Origin: Streptomyces nymphaeiformis
GTDB taxonomy: Bacteria > Actinomycetota > Actinomycetes > Streptomycetales > Streptomycetaceae
Assembly: GCF_014203895.1 (NCBI RefSeq)
Contig: NZ_JACHJY010000004.1
Coordinates: 62,001 to 126,000 of the forward strand
Direction of reading: 5' to 3'
DNA length: 64,000 nt
Made by a program: the position numbers and the translations under genes
Part shown: piece by piece, positions 10,967 to 19,350 of the stretch
Layout: every line of letters starts with the position of its first letter
Numbering within the stretch: position 1 is the stretch's first letter
Notes under the pieces: generated by a model
What the model was told of the DNA's origin: nothing
The model's input: only the letters and a program-made list of their open reading frames with translations
Databases searched by the model: none

Positions 10967-10997
10967 AGCCTGGGTCCTGACGCGACGTGAGGTGCAA
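10967..10997 (-). promoter_or_regulatory. MerR-type tipA promoter and operator
   Basis: On the minus strand, -35 TTGCAC (10997-10992) and -10 CAGGCT (10972-10967) are separated by 19 bp, the overlong spacer typical of MerR-controlled promoters. The spacer carries the inverted repeat CCTCACG/CGTCAGG (one mismatch). From memory this closely resembles the Streptomyces lividans tipA promoter. It lies 36 bases before the tipA-like start and diverges from the ClC gene. Confidence 0.8.
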
Positions 10998-11068
10998 GTC
11001 CCGGCCCGGATGCCGTCTTGACCATCTTTCAGGGCGTTGTGCAGCTTTTGGTCACTTATGGTGGGCCG

Positions 11069-12343
11069 GTGGCCACCGATCAAGCTCCGCCGCCCGTCGA
11101 GTCGCCCGCCCGGCTCCTGATCCCGCAGATCCTGCCCGCGCTCCTGGTCGGGGTGGGCGCGAGCCTGCTGTTCCTGGGGGTCAGCGCCCTCGCGGAGAAG
11201 TTCCAGCACGTGCTCTGGAACAACCTGCCGGACGCGCTCGGCATCGGGAACTACTCCTCCCTCTGGACCATCACCATGCTCACGGCGACGGGCATCGCCG
11301 TGGGTCTGGTCGTGTGGAAGGTGCCCGGCCACGCCGGCCCCGACCCGTCCTCGGAGGGGCTCGGCGGGGCGCCGCTCGCCCCCGCGGTGCTGCCGGGGCT
11401 GCTGCTCGGGGCCACCTTCGTGCTGGCGGGCGGCGTCAGCCTCGGCCCCGAGAACCCGATCATCGCCACCAACATCGCGCTCGCCTACTGGCTCGGCCGC
11501 AAGGCGGAACCCGCCATGCCGGGCGCGTCCTGGGTCGCGCTGGCCTCGGCCGCCACCATCGGAGCCCTCTTCGGCACCCCGGTGGCGGCCGCCCTCGTCC
11601 TCTCCGAGGCCCTGGCGGGCCGGCCGGGCCGCGGCTCCCTCTGGGACCGGCTGTTCGCCCCGCTCGTCGCCGCCGGCACCGGCGCCCTGACCACCCAGCT
11701 GCTGTCCCGGCCCAGCTTCGACATCGGGCTCCCGCCGCTGGACGACCCCGGCTTCGACGACGTCCTCGCCGCCGTGGTGATCGCCTGCGCCGCGGCCGTG
11801 TTCGGGCTCGTCGCCTGCTACCTCTTCCCGTACGTCCACGCCGTCTTCCGACGCCTGCGGCACCCCTTGGTGATGCTGCCCGTCGGCGGCCTCGTCCTGG
11901 GCCTCCTGGGCGCCTTCGGCGGGCAGCTGACCCTCTTCAAGGGCCTGGCGGAGACCAAGGAGCTCGCCGCCTCGGTCGGCAGCTGGTCCTCGGGCGAGCT
12001 CATCAAGCTGGCCGTGGTCAAACTCCTCGCCCTCCTCGTCGCCGCCTCCTGCGGCTTCCCGGGCGGCCGGATCTTCCCCGCCGTCTTCATCGGCGCCGCC
12101 TTCGGCCTGTGCGCCCAGGCCCTCGTCCCCGAGGTCCCGCCGGCCGTCGCCGTCTCCTCCGCCGTCCTCGGCGTCCTGCTCGCCACCACCCGGCAGGGCT
12201 GGATCAGCCTCTTCACCGGCGCCGTCCTCGCCGCCTCCCCCTCGATGCTCGCCGTGCTCGTGCTCGCCTCCCTCCCGGCCTGGCTGATCGTCACCGGCCG
12301 TCCGGAGCTGCAGCTCGACCACGAGGGCCACTCCCTGCACTGA
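11069..12343 (+). CDS. ClC-type chloride channel/transporter family membrane protein
   Basis: Protein of about 424 aa with ten or more hydrophobic helices. Segments equivalent to ClC pore motifs are visible: GVSLGPENPIIATN (place of the GREGP loop), ALFGTPVAAALVLSEAL, and GFPGGRIFPAVFIGAAFG, which resembles the GGLFAPSLFIGA motif. No C-terminal CBS domains are present. It probably moves chloride or another anion; Streptomyces copies are often named simply 'ion channel protein'. The start is uncertain. GTG at 11069 (VATDQAPPPVESP) is used, as an upstream TTG extension lacks a ribosome site. Divergent from tipA. Confidence 0.82.
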   Translation: MATDQAPPPVESPARLLIPQILPALLVGVGASLLFLGVSALAEKFQHVLWNNLPDALGIGNYSSLWTITMLTATGIAVGLVVWKVPGHAGPDPSSEGLGGAPLAPAVLPGLLLGATFVLAGGVSLGPENPIIATNIALAYWLGRKAEPAMPGASWVALASAATIGALFGTPVAAALVLSEALAGRPGRGSLWDRLFAPLVAAGTGALTTQLLSRPSFDIGLPPLDDPGFDDVLAAVVIACAAAVFGLVACYLFPYVHAVFRRLRHPLVMLPVGGLVLGLLGAFGGQLTLFKGLAETKELAASVGSWSSGELIKLAVVKLLALLVAASCGFPGGRIFPAVFIGAAFGLCAQALVPEVPPAVAVSSAVLGVLLATTRQGWISLFTGAVLAASPSMLAVLVLASLPAWLIVTGRPELQLDHEGHSLH

Positions 12344-12352
12344 GACCGGCCG

Positions 12353-13168
12353 CTACTTCCCGAGCCGCCCGAACCTGCGTACCGCCAGCGGGAAGAAGAG
12401 CAGCAGGAGCGCCAGCGGCCAGACCACCGCCGCCGTCAGGTGTCCCGGCTCGCCGCCCGGGTTGCCGAAGAGGTCGCGCACCGCCGTCGCGGTCGCCGAC
12501 ATCGGGTTCCACTCCACGGCCGTGCCGAGCCAGCCCGGCATCGAGTCCGGCGAGGCGAAGGCGTTGGAGAGGAAGCCGACCGGCCAGACCAGGATCTGCA
12601 CGGCCTGCACCAGCTCCGGCCGCCCGGCGACCAGGGCGAGGAAGATCCCGATCCACAGCATCGCGAACCGGAGCAGGAGCAGCAGTCCCAGGGCCCCGAG
12701 GAACGACGCGGGGCCGCCCGTCGCCCGCCAGCCGATCGCGTACCCCACGCCGGCCAGCACGAGCAGTCCCACCGCCGACTGGAGCATGTCGGCGGCCGCC
12801 CGCCCCACCAGGACCGCCCCGTCGGCCATCGGCATGGACCGGAACCGGTCGATCACGCCCTTCTCCAGGTCCCGCGTCACCGCCGTCATCGTGCCTTCGA
12901 GACCGAAGACCATCGTCAGGGTGAGCATCCCGGGCACCAGGTAGTCGACGTAGTCGCCGTCGACGGTCCGCCCGCCGCCGACCAGATAGCCGAACATCAG
13001 CAGCAGCATCACCGGGAAGACGAGTCCGACGAGGACCTGCACCGGCTGCCGCGCCCAGTGGGCGAGTTCCCGCCGGGTCATCGTCAGGCAGTCGCTCAGC
13101 GCGTACGCCGGGCTCGCCCCCGCCCCGGCCCGCACCGCGCCCGCCTCCGTCGTCCCCACCGCGCTCAT
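12353..13168 (-). CDS. ABC-2 type exporter permease (DrrB-like)
   Basis: 271-aa membrane half of a drug-type ABC exporter with six hydrophobic helices. [35 protein letters not shown] marks the start of the domain, and [17 protein letters not shown] and [20 protein letters not shown] are typical of daunorubicin-resistance DrrB permeases. Its ATG overlaps the upstream ATPase stop (ATGA), so the two are translationally coupled. The substrate is unknown. Expression is probably limited by the PadR repressor gene upstream. The stop lies nine bases from the convergent ClC gene. Confidence 0.92.
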   Translation of the reverse strand: MSAVGTTEAGAVRAGAGASPAYALSDCLTMTRRELAHWARQPVQVLVGLVFPVMLLLMFGYLVGGGRTVDGDYVDYLVPGMLTLTMVFGLEGTMTAVTRDLEKGVIDRFRSMPMADGAVLVGRAAADMLQSAVGLLVLAGVGYAIGWRATGGPASFLGALGLLLLLRFAMLWIGIFLALVAGRPELVQAVQILVWPVGFLSNAFASPDSMPGWLGTAVEWNPMSATATAVRDLFGNPGGEPGHLTAAVVWPLALLLLFFPLAVRRFGRLGK

Positions 13169-14115
13169 GCCGCCGCCTCCTTCTCGTCCGCCGTCAGCCG
13201 CAGGAAGACCTCGTCGAGCGTCGGCCGCCGCAGGGCGATGTCCTCCGCCTCGATGCCGGCCGCGCCGAGCGCCCGTACGGTCTCGGCGAGCGCGGCCATC
13301 CGGTCCGCGACCGGGGCGCCGACACGCCGCCGGTCGACGTCCACGGTGACCTCGGCCCGCGCCACGGGCAGCAGTCCCGCCGCCTCGTCGAGCCGGGTCG
13401 CGTCCCGGACGACCACGTCGACGCGGTCGGCGCCCACGCGCGCCTTGAGCTGGTCGGGCGTGCCGTCGGCGACGACCCTCCCCCGGTCCACGACCGAGAT
13501 CCGGTCGGCCAGCCGGTCGGCCTCCTCCAGGTACTGCGTGGTGAGCAGGACGGTCACCCCTCCGCCGACCAGGGAGCGCACCGCCTCCCAGACCTCCCCG
13601 CGCGCGCGTGGGTCGAGTCCGGTCGTCGGCTCGTCGAGGAAGAGGACCTCGGGCTCGGTGATCAGCGAGGCGGCCAGGTCGAGGCGTCGGCGCATGCCGC
13701 CGCTGTAGTGCCGGACGGGCTTGCGGCCGGTGTCCGCGAGGCCGAAGCGCTCCAGGAGCTCGTCGGCCCGCGTGCCGGCGCGCCGGGCGCCCAGGTGGTG
13801 GAGCCTGCCGAACATCTCCAGGTTCTGCCGGCCGCCCAGCTCCTCGTCGAGGGCGGCGTGCTGCCCGAGGAGCCCGATCCGCCGCCGCACCTCCCGGGCC
13901 CCGGTCCGTACGTCGTGGCCCGCGACCCGCACCAGGCCCTCGTCGTGGCGCAGCAGGGTGGCCAGGATCCGTACGGTCGTGGTCTTGCCCGCGCCGTTGG
14001 GGCCGAGCAGGCCGTGGACGGTGCCGCGCCCGATGGCGAGGTCGAGTCCGTCCAGGGCGTCCTTGTCGCCGTACCGCTTGCGCGCACCCTCCACGAGGAC
14101 CGCTTCCGATGGCAT
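13165..14115 (-). CDS. ABC exporter ATP-binding protein (DrrA-like)
   Basis: 316-aa ATPase of the DrrA family. Walker [10 protein letters not shown] lies at about residues 38-46, the signature is [15 protein letters not shown], Walker B is [13 protein letters not shown] and the switch His is in [13 protein letters not shown]. The C-terminal extension ([16 protein letters not shown]) is the DrrA-type assembly tail. It drives the permease encoded next in the operon. Upstream are two palindromes, at 14137-14152 and 14206-14221, of the same design as the site in front of padR. This indicates direct PadR control of the exporter. Confidence 0.95.
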   Translation of the reverse strand: MPSEAVLVEGARKRYGDKDALDGLDLAIGRGTVHGLLGPNGAGKTTTVRILATLLRHDEGLVRVAGHDVRTGAREVRRRIGLLGQHAALDEELGGRQNLEMFGRLHHLGARRAGTRADELLERFGLADTGRKPVRHYSGGMRRRLDLAASLITEPEVLFLDEPTTGLDPRARGEVWEAVRSLVGGGVTVLLTTQYLEEADRLADRISVVDRGRVVADGTPDQLKARVGADRVDVVVRDATRLDEAAGLLPVARAEVTVDVDRRRVGAPVADRMAALAETVRALGAAGIEAEDIALRRPTLDEVFLRLTADEKEAAA

Positions 14116-14136
14116 CCGTTTCCTCCCGTAGCCTCG

Positions 14137-14152
14137 TAGTCAAATTTGACCA
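14137..14152. promoter_or_regulatory. putative PadR operator, exporter promoter
   Basis: TAGTCAAATTTGACCA: 7-bp arms around a 2-bp centre, one mismatch, 22 bases before the ATPase start. It has the same 7-2-7 layout as the sites at 14206 and 14844. Confidence 0.75.
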
Positions 14153-14205
14153 GTTGCTCATGACGACGCACCGATGACGGAGGACGGTATGCCCTCCGGA
14201 GCGAT

Positions 14206-14221
14206 TAATCAAACTTGATTA
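14206..14221. promoter_or_regulatory. putative PadR operator overlapping the padR stop
   Basis: TAATCAAACTTGATTA has perfect 7-bp arms with a 2-bp centre. It covers the padR stop codon and lies about 90 bases before the exporter ATPase start. It is the second of three related sites. Confidence 0.7.
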
Positions 14222-14833
14222 GCTCGCGTACGGATTCTCCTGGCCCTCCGCGAGCACCCCCACGAAGGCCTCGCCCTCCCCCGCGAACACGTACGCCCCG
14301 GCCTCGATCCGCTCGATCAGGCCGAGCGTCCACTCCTTGCCGGCGTCGGCCGAGTGGACCCACATGTGCATGATCTCGCCGATGTGCCCGAGCTGCTCCG
14401 GGCCGCCCTCCGGCGTGTAGTACCCGGTCACCGACGCCCGCCACTCGTCGAGCGCCCGCACCCGCCGGCGCAGCAGCTCCGCGGCCTCCTCGCGGGGCAG
14501 GTCCACCATGAAGCCGATGGCCGCCGACAGGACGTCCATCTTCTGGTCGTACGTGGTCAGCGCCTCGCGCAGCAGCGCGAAGTACTCCTCCGCGCCGGCC
14601 TCCGTCAGCTCGTACTCGACGCGCGGCGGCCCGCCGACCGCGCTCGGCGCGACCTCGTGCGCGTGCAGCAGTCCCTGCTTCGCCATCTGCTTCAGCGCGT
14701 GGTAGATCGAGCCGGGCTTGGCGTGGGACCACTCGTGCGCGCCCCAGTACTCCAGGTCGTTGCGCACCTGGTAGCCGTGGGCGCGGCCGTGCTGCTTGAC
14801 CGCGCCCAGGACGAGAAGACGGATGGCTGACAT
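14219..14833 (-). CDS. PadR family transcriptional repressor
   Basis: 204-aa PadR regulator. Residues 1-80 form the winged helix (MSAIRLLVLGAVKQHGRAHGYQVRND, then HAKPGSIYHALKQMAKQGLL and VEYELTEAG). The rest is the helical Vir-type C-terminal dimer domain. Family members usually repress a linked exporter or detoxification gene and are released by phenolics or drugs. The arrangement here fits: one operator ten bases before its own start, and two more in front of the downstream DrrAB exporter. The effector is not predictable from sequence. Confidence 0.92.
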   Translation of the reverse strand: MSAIRLLVLGAVKQHGRAHGYQVRNDLEYWGAHEWSHAKPGSIYHALKQMAKQGLLHAHEVAPSAVGGPPRVEYELTEAGAEEYFALLREALTTYDQKMDVLSAAIGFMVDLPREEAAELLRRRVRALDEWRASVTGYYTPEGGPEQLGHIGEIMHMWVHSADAGKEWTLGLIERIEAGAYVFAGEGEAFVGVLAEGQENPYAS

Positions 14834-14842
14834 GCGTCGATG

Positions 14843-14860
14843 TTAGTCAATATTGACTAA
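14843..14860. promoter_or_regulatory. perfect palindromic operator in front of padR
   Basis: TTAGTCAATATTGACTAA is a perfect 18-bp palindrome starting ten bases upstream of the padR ATG and covering the dinB-family stop codon. AT-rich against a very GC-rich background, it is the best-conserved of three related sites and probably the autoregulatory PadR operator. Confidence 0.85.
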
Positions 14861-15399
14861 GCGGCGCCGTTCTCCTCCGCGATCAGGTCGAAGGAGCCCT
14901 TGCCGTCCAGGGACTCGCGGATGACGTCCGCGTGGCCGGCGTGCCGGCCCATCTCCTGGACCAGGTGCAGCAGCATCCAGCGGATCGACACCCGCCCGTC
15001 CTTGGGGAACCAGGGCGCCTCGGGCAGCGGGAAGGTGTCGTCCAGGCTGGGCACGCCCCGGACGAACTCCTCCGTCTCCTTCGCCACCCGCTCCATGAAG
15101 GCCACCGTGCCCGCGCGGGTCTCGTCGCCGACGAGCTGGAAGCTCTCGTGCCAGGTCGACTCGTCCCGGCGCAGCTCGTTCGGCTGCTGCTGCGCCATCC
15201 GCAGCCAGTTGAGCTCGGCCTCGGCGACGTGCTTGATCAGCCCGGAGAGGCTCAGCTCGCTCGCGCTCGGGCGGCTCGACGCCTGCTCCTCGGTGAGGCC
15301 GAGGGACGCCCGCACGACCGCCTCGCGCTGCGCCTCCAGGAAGTTCAGGAACGCGCCGCGCTCGTCGCCGGGCTGCTCCGCGGGAACAAGGGCCACCAT
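14857..15399 (-). CDS. DinB family protein
   Basis: 180-aa four-helix-bundle protein of the DinB/DUF664 (mycothiol-dependent maleylpyruvate isomerase-like) group. The three metal-binding positions can be picked out: HVAEAELNW (about residue 57), then HESF, and the C-terminal EMGRHAGHADVIRESLDG, which carries the typical HxGH. Many actinobacterial members are thiol S-transferases using mycothiol or bacillithiol; the substrate here is unknown. The ATG at 15399 (MVALVPAEQPGDERG) is chosen with GAAGGCGGA upstream. The gene lies just before padR on the same strand, so it may be co-transcribed or under the same operator. Confidence 0.88.
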   Translation of the reverse strand: MVALVPAEQPGDERGAFLNFLEAQREAVVRASLGLTEEQASSRPSASELSLSGLIKHVAEAELNWLRMAQQQPNELRRDESTWHESFQLVGDETRAGTVAFMERVAKETEEFVRGVPSLDDTFPLPEAPWFPKDGRVSIRWMLLHLVQEMGRHAGHADVIRESLDGKGSFDLIAEENGAA

Positions 15400-15492
15400 G
15401 ATGTCCGCCTTCTGTCGTCCGTACGCCGGTCGGTGTCGGTGCCGTTTCCCCGACACCGACCAACGTAGAGGCCATGTAGGCCAGATGCTGTC

Positions 15493-16950
15493 CTAGAAGG
15501 GGAAGCGGCTGCGGCCGTGCTGGATCGAGATCCACTTCTGGGTGGTGAAGGAGTCCACCATCGCCTCGCCGTTGAGCCGGCCGACGCCCGAGTGCTTCTC
15601 GCCGCCGAAGGGCACGATCGGCTCGTCGTGCACGGTGCCGTCGTTGATGTGGATCATGCCGGTGTGGATGCGCTTGGCGACCCGTACGCCCCGCTCCACA
15701 TCGCCCGTGTGGACGGCGCCGCTGAGCCCGTACGGGGTGTCGTTGGCGATCCGCACGGCCTCCTCCTCGCCGTCGAAGGGGACGATCAGCGCGACCGGGC
15801 CGAAGATCTCCTGGCTCAGGACCGGGGCGTCGGCGGCGATGCCGGTGAGGACGGACGGGGAGACGAGGTTGCCGTCGACCGTGCCGTGCAGCAGGGCCGT
15901 CGCGCCGGCCGCCACCGTCTGCTCGACGACCGAGGAGACGGACTCCGCCTGCTGGGAGTTGATGAGGGGACCGATGTGGGTGGCGGGGTCGGCCGGGTCG
16001 CCGACGCGCAGGGTCTTCACCTTCGCCACGAACTTCTCGGTGAACTCCTCCTCCAGGGTGCGGTCCACCAGGATGCGGTTGGCGGCCATGCAGACCTGGC
16101 CCTGGTGCACGAAGCGGCTGAAGACCGCCGCGTCGACCGCGTAGTCCACGTCGGCGTCGTCGAGGACGATCAGGGCGCTGTTGCCGCCGAGTTCGAGGAC
16201 CGCGTGCTTGAAGTTCTGCGCGCAGACCGTGGCGACGTGGCGGCCGACCTTGTCGGAGCCGGTGAAGGAGATGACCTTCGGGACCGGGTGGGTGAGGAGC
16301 GCGTCGCCGATCTCGGCGATGTCGGTGACGACGACGTTCAGCAGGCCGGCCGGCAGACCGGCCTCCTCCAGGACCTTCGCGACCAGCGTGCCGCCGCAGA
16401 TCGGGGTGTTCTGGTGCGGCTTGAGGACGACGGCGTTGCCGAGCGCGAGCGCCGGCGCGACCGACTTGAGGGAGAGGAGGAAGGGGAAGTTGAAGGGGGA
16501 GATGACGCCGACGACACCGACCGGGACGCGGTAGACCCGGTTCTCCTTGCCGTCGACCGGCGAGGGCAGGATGCGGCCCTCGGGGCGCAGCGCCAGCTGG
16601 ATCGCCTCGCGCAGGAACTCCTTGGCGAGGTGCAGCTCGAAGGCCGCCTTGAGACGGGTGCCGCCGAGCTCGGCGACGATCGTCTCGGCTATCTCCTCCT
16701 CGCGGTCCTCGACGATCCGCAGCGCGCGCTCGAAGACCAGCCGGCGCGTGTAGGGGTTGGTCTCGGCCCACGCGGTCTGGGCGCGCGCGGCGGCCCGGTA
16801 GGCGCGGTCGACCTCGTCGGCGGTGGCGACGGTGATCGACGCCAGCTTCTCCCCGGTGTACGGGTTGAAGTCGATGATGTCCCACGAACCGCTTCCGGGC
16901 TTCCACTCGCCGTCGATGTACTGGTGGGCCAGGTCGGTGAAGTGCGACAT
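15493..16950 (-). CDS. aldehyde dehydrogenase (benzaldehyde/vanillin dehydrogenase-like)
   Basis: 485-aa NAD(P)-dependent aldehyde dehydrogenase. Visible motifs are the folded N-terminus IDGEWKPGSGSWDIIDFNPYTGE, ISPFNFPFLLSLKS, the NAD-binding FTGSDKVGRHVA, the catalytic Glu region LELGGNSALIVL and the catalytic Cys in GQVCMAANR (about residue 285). PFGGEKHSGVGR near the end is typical. Closest relatives, as I recall, are enzymes acting on aromatic aldehydes such as benzaldehyde or vanillin. It sits 62 bp downstream of the XRE regulator gene and may be read from its own promoter in that gap. Confidence 0.93.
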   Translation of the reverse strand: MSHFTDLAHQYIDGEWKPGSGSWDIIDFNPYTGEKLASITVATADEVDRAYRAAARAQTAWAETNPYTRRLVFERALRIVEDREEEIAETIVAELGGTRLKAAFELHLAKEFLREAIQLALRPEGRILPSPVDGKENRVYRVPVGVVGVISPFNFPFLLSLKSVAPALALGNAVVLKPHQNTPICGGTLVAKVLEEAGLPAGLLNVVVTDIAEIGDALLTHPVPKVISFTGSDKVGRHVATVCAQNFKHAVLELGGNSALIVLDDADVDYAVDAAVFSRFVHQGQVCMAANRILVDRTLEEEFTEKFVAKVKTLRVGDPADPATHIGPLINSQQAESVSSVVEQTVAAGATALLHGTVDGNLVSPSVLTGIAADAPVLSQEIFGPVALIVPFDGEEEAVRIANDTPYGLSGAVHTGDVERGVRVAKRIHTGMIHINDGTVHDEPIVPFGGEKHSGVGRLNGEAMVDSFTTQKWISIQHGRSRFPF

Positions 16951-17012
16951 GGTGGAGACCCCTCTACCGGCTACCTGCAGTGCGACTGATGTGGCGTCAT
17001 CGTACTGATGTA

Positions 17013-17885
17013 TCAGGAGAGTTGAAGGAGGCCCCGGAGAAGGTCCCGGCTTTCGGCCGGATCCGGTCCGTCCTTCTGGAGTTTCTCCATCACCCGCCGG
17101 TACTGGGCGACCTCCTCGCGCTTGTCGAGGTAGAGGGCGCTGGTGAGCTGTTCGAGGTAGACGATGTCGGAGAGGTCGGACTCGGGGAAGCTCAGCATCG
17201 TGAAGGCGCCGCTCTCGCCGGCATGACCGCCGAAGCTGAAGGGCATGATCTGGAGCGTGACGCCCGGGTGTTCGGAGATCTCGATGAGATGCCTCAACTG
17301 CCCCTGCATGACGGACCGGTCGCCGTAGGGGCGGCGCAGCGCGGCCTCGTCGAGGACGGCGTGGAACTGCGGGGCGCGCTCGGAGACGAGGACCTTCTGG
17401 CGTTCCAGGCGCAGGGCGACGCGACGGTCGATCTCGGCGCGCGAGGCGTCGGGCATGCCGCGGGTGACGACGGCCTGGGCGTACGCCTCGGTCTGCAACA
17501 GGCCGTGGACGAACTGCACTTCGTAGACGCGGATGAGGGAGGCGGCGCCTTCCAGGCCGATGTACGTCTGGAACCAGCCGGGCAGGACGTCGCCGAAGCT
17601 GTGCCACCAGCCGGCGACGTTGGCCTCCCGGGCGAGCCCGAGGAGCGCGCCGCGCTCGGCCTCGTCCCCGACCCCGTAGAGGGTGAGCAGATCCTCGACG
17701 TCCCTGGCCTTGAAGCTCACCCGTCCCAACTCCATACGGCTGATCTTTGATTCGGACGCGCGGATGGAATAGCCCGCCGCTTCACGGGTGATCCCGCGCG
17801 ACTCGCGCAGTCGCCTCAGCTGGGAGCCCAGCAGGATGCGCCGCACCACGCTCCCGCTCGCTCCGCTCGATTCGCCTGCGGTCAC
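17013..17885 (-). CDS. XRE family regulator with DUF5753 domain
   Basis: 290-aa regulator of the large Streptomyces WhiJ-like group. An XRE helix-turn-helix lies at about residues 21-75 (LGSQLRRLRESRGITREAAGYSIRAS), followed by the DUF5753 domain from about 105 (WFQTYIGLEGAASLIRVYEVQFVHGLLQTEAYA) to the end. Relatives typically pair with a DUF397 protein and an RsbW-like ATPase, as here. The DUF397 partner is thought to modulate DNA binding. The GTG at 17885 is chosen because GGGGAGG sits about ten bases upstream; longer in-frame starts are less plausible. Its probable operator is the shared 26-bp element described at 18103 and 19086. Confidence 0.92.
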   Translation of the reverse strand: MTAGESSGASGSVVRRILLGSQLRRLRESRGITREAAGYSIRASESKISRMELGRVSFKARDVEDLLTLYGVGDEAERGALLGLAREANVAGWWHSFGDVLPGWFQTYIGLEGAASLIRVYEVQFVHGLLQTEAYAQAVVTRGMPDASRAEIDRRVALRLERQKVLVSERAPQFHAVLDEAALRRPYGDRSVMQGQLRHLIEISEHPGVTLQIMPFSFGGHAGESGAFTMLSFPESDLSDIVYLEQLTSALYLDKREEVAQYRRVMEKLQKDGPDPAESRDLLRGLLQLS

Positions 17886-18225
17886 GGCTCTTCGCCTCCC
17901 CTTTACGGTGTCGAGCCCCCGTCGAGCCCCGGATTCTGCCATCAAACGCTTCAGCGCGTACACATTCGATTACGGAAAGGCGGCGAGTTCCGGGCATCCG
18001 GGCGCACAATGCGGGCACAGTACGTGCGGATCGAGGGAAGTTCGCCTCATCGTGTGGACGACTTATGCACAGATTCGGCACGCGGGCGGACAGGTCCGGC
18101 GCGTGCACGTGCATCTGCCCTTGCATCCAGTGGACGCATTCGGAACCATGGAGCTCGCGCAGCCGCGTACTCGTTCGTGTTGTCGTGTTGTCGCACCACA
18201 GTCGCGATTCCCGGGAGTGCCTCGC
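17886..18225. other. 340-bp divergent intergenic region
   Basis: Between the XRE regulator and the RsbW-like ATPase gene, with no gene-like frame. It has lower GC patches (ACACATTCGATTACGG; ACTTATGCACAG) that probably hold divergent promoters, and it contains the shared element at 18103-18128. Confidence 0.6.
18103..18128 (+). promoter_or_regulatory. 26-bp shared element, copy upstream of the ATPase gene
   Basis: The 16-bp block GTGCACGTGCATCTGC is followed four bases later by GCATCC. The same block, spacing and orientation relative to the gene occur before the DUF397 gene (19111-19086 on the minus strand). The match ends 97 bases before the ATPase start. It is probably a binding site for the XRE regulator encoded between. 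Confidence 0.8.
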
Positions 18226-18723
18226 ATGGGGACGAATGGATCGACCGTGCTCGAGCCGTTACGGCAGGGCCTGCCGCCGATCGATCCCGGCGCCGTCTCC
18301 ACCTCCGCCTCCTGCGCCCTGCCCGCCCGGTACGAAGCCGTGCGCGGGGCCCGCAAGTTCACCAGCGCCACGCTCGACCGCTGGGACCTGACGGAGCGCT
18401 TCGACGACGTGGCCCTGGTCGTCTCCGAACTCGTCACCAACGCGCTGCGTCACGCGGTGCCCGCCGACGCGACCCCGGAGGAGGGCCAGAACCCGCCGGT
18501 CCGGCTGCACCTGATGCGCTGGGCCTCGCGCCTGGTGTGCGCCGTGCGCGACCCCAGCAGGGAGAGCCCGGAGGCGCGCGGCGGCGAGGAGGACTTCGCC
18601 GCCGAGTCGGGGCGCGGTCTGTTCCTGGTGGACTCGTTCAGCGACAGCTGGGGCTGGCACCCGCTCGCGGGCACGCTCCAGGGCAAGGTGGTGTGGGCGC
18701 TGTTCCGGATCGGCCCGGAGTAG
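18226..18723 (+). CDS. RsbW-like ATP-binding (HATPase) regulatory protein
   Basis: 165-aa protein with a GHKL ATPase fold of the anti-sigma-factor kinase class. The N box is ALVVSELVTNALRHAV (about residues 63-78), the G1-like segment is VCAVRDPSRESPEA and G2 is SGRGLFLVDSFSDSWGW. There is no dimerisation domain for a histidine kinase. In Streptomyces such single-domain ATPases usually sit next to XRE/DUF5753 and DUF397 genes, as here; the targets are generally not known. The ATG at 18226 has GGGAGTG upstream. Transcription ends at the strong hairpin at 18738. Confidence 0.9.
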   Translation: MGTNGSTVLEPLRQGLPPIDPGAVSTSASCALPARYEAVRGARKFTSATLDRWDLTERFDDVALVVSELVTNALRHAVPADATPEEGQNPPVRLHLMRWASRLVCAVRDPSRESPEARGGEEDFAAESGRGLFLVDSFSDSWGWHPLAGTLQGKVVWALFRIGPE

Positions 18724-18737
18724 CGCCACGGACATGG

Positions 18738-18770
18738 GAAGGGCCCCGACGGAAACCGTCGGGGCCCTTC
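18738..18770. terminator. bidirectional terminator hairpin
   Basis: Perfect 15-bp stem GAAGGGCCCCGACGG with an AAA loop between two convergent genes, 14 bases after the ATPase stop and seven before the DUF397 stop. It should serve both strands. Confidence 0.92.
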
Positions 18771-18777
18771 TCGCGTC

Positions 18778-19020
18778 TCAGACCAGGTGGTCGAACTCCC
18801 CGTCCTTCACGCCCAGCAGGAGCGCCTCGATCTCCGCGGGCGTGTAGACGAGCGCGGGCCCGTCGGGGTGGCGCGAGTTGCGCACGGCGACGTCGCCGCC
18901 GGGGAGCTTGGCGAACTCCACGCAGGATCCCTGGGAGTTGCTGTGCCGGCTCTTCTGCCACACGACTCCTCGCAGCTCTGTGGCCGCCATGCCGTTGTAC
19001 GCGTGATGCGCATGATGCAC
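18778..19020 (-). CDS. DUF397 domain protein
   Basis: 80-aa protein with the DUF397 signature: VVWQKSRHSNSQGSCVEFAKLPGGDVAVRNSRHPDGPALVYTPAEIEALLLGVKDGEFD. These small proteins accompany XRE/DUF5753 regulators and are believed to bind and inactivate them, an antitoxin-like or anti-repressor logic. The start is GTG at 19020 with GGGGAG seven bases upstream; the internal ATG at 18990 is an alternative. The shared 26-bp element lies 66 bases upstream with TATGAT, a good -10 candidate, in between. Confidence 0.93.
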   Translation of the reverse strand: MHHAHHAYNGMAATELRGVVWQKSRHSNSQGSCVEFAKLPGGDVAVRNSRHPDGPALVYTPAEIEALLLGVKDGEFDHLV

Positions 19021-19085
19021 TGGTAGCTCCCCGAGTTGCTTGGTGCAGGTGTCAACTTCCTCGGATCATAGCTGTGTTCATATGC

Positions 19086-19111
19086 GGATGCATGAGCAGA
19101 TGCACGTGCAC
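19086..19111 (-). promoter_or_regulatory. 26-bp shared element, copy upstream of the DUF397 gene
   Basis: Reading the minus strand, GTGCACGTGCATCTGC, four bases, then GCATCC. The 22 defined bases are identical to the element at 18103-18128, and only the 4-base spacer differs (TCAT against CCTT). Confidence 0.8.
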
Positions 19112-19169
19112 AGGGGGTGGCGTAGCGGCTACGCGACGGAGAGTTCTACCGACGGGTAGGCCGCCCGGT

Positions 19170-19334
19170 TCAGCGCTCCTCGCGGAAGTCCACGTGCCGG
19201 CCGGCGACCGGGTCGAACTTGCGCAGGCTGAGACGGTCGGGATCGTTGCGGCGGTTCTTGCGGGTGACGTAGGTGAATCCGGTTCCAGCGGTGGAACGGA
19301 GCTTGACGACGGGGCGGAGCTCATTGCGTGCCAT
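19170..19334 (-). CDS. rpmG: 50S ribosomal protein L33, zinc-free paralogue
   Basis: 54-aa L33: [20 protein letters not shown] at the start, then [21 protein letters not shown] and the end VDFREER. It has no cysteine, so it is the C-minus form that replaces the zinc-ribbon L33 when zinc is scarce. In Streptomyces such paralogues are normally Zur-repressed and clustered with other C-minus ribosomal genes; here L33 stands alone. No Shine-Dalgarno is visible before the ATG at 19334. A degenerate Zur-like palindrome lies 17 bases upstream. Too short for many gene finders but unmistakable. Confidence 0.93.
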   Translation of the reverse strand: MARNELRPVVKLRSTAGTGFTYVTRKNRRNDPDRLSLRKFDPVAGRHVDFREER

Positions 19335-19350
19335 GCTGTGGAGAGTAAAC

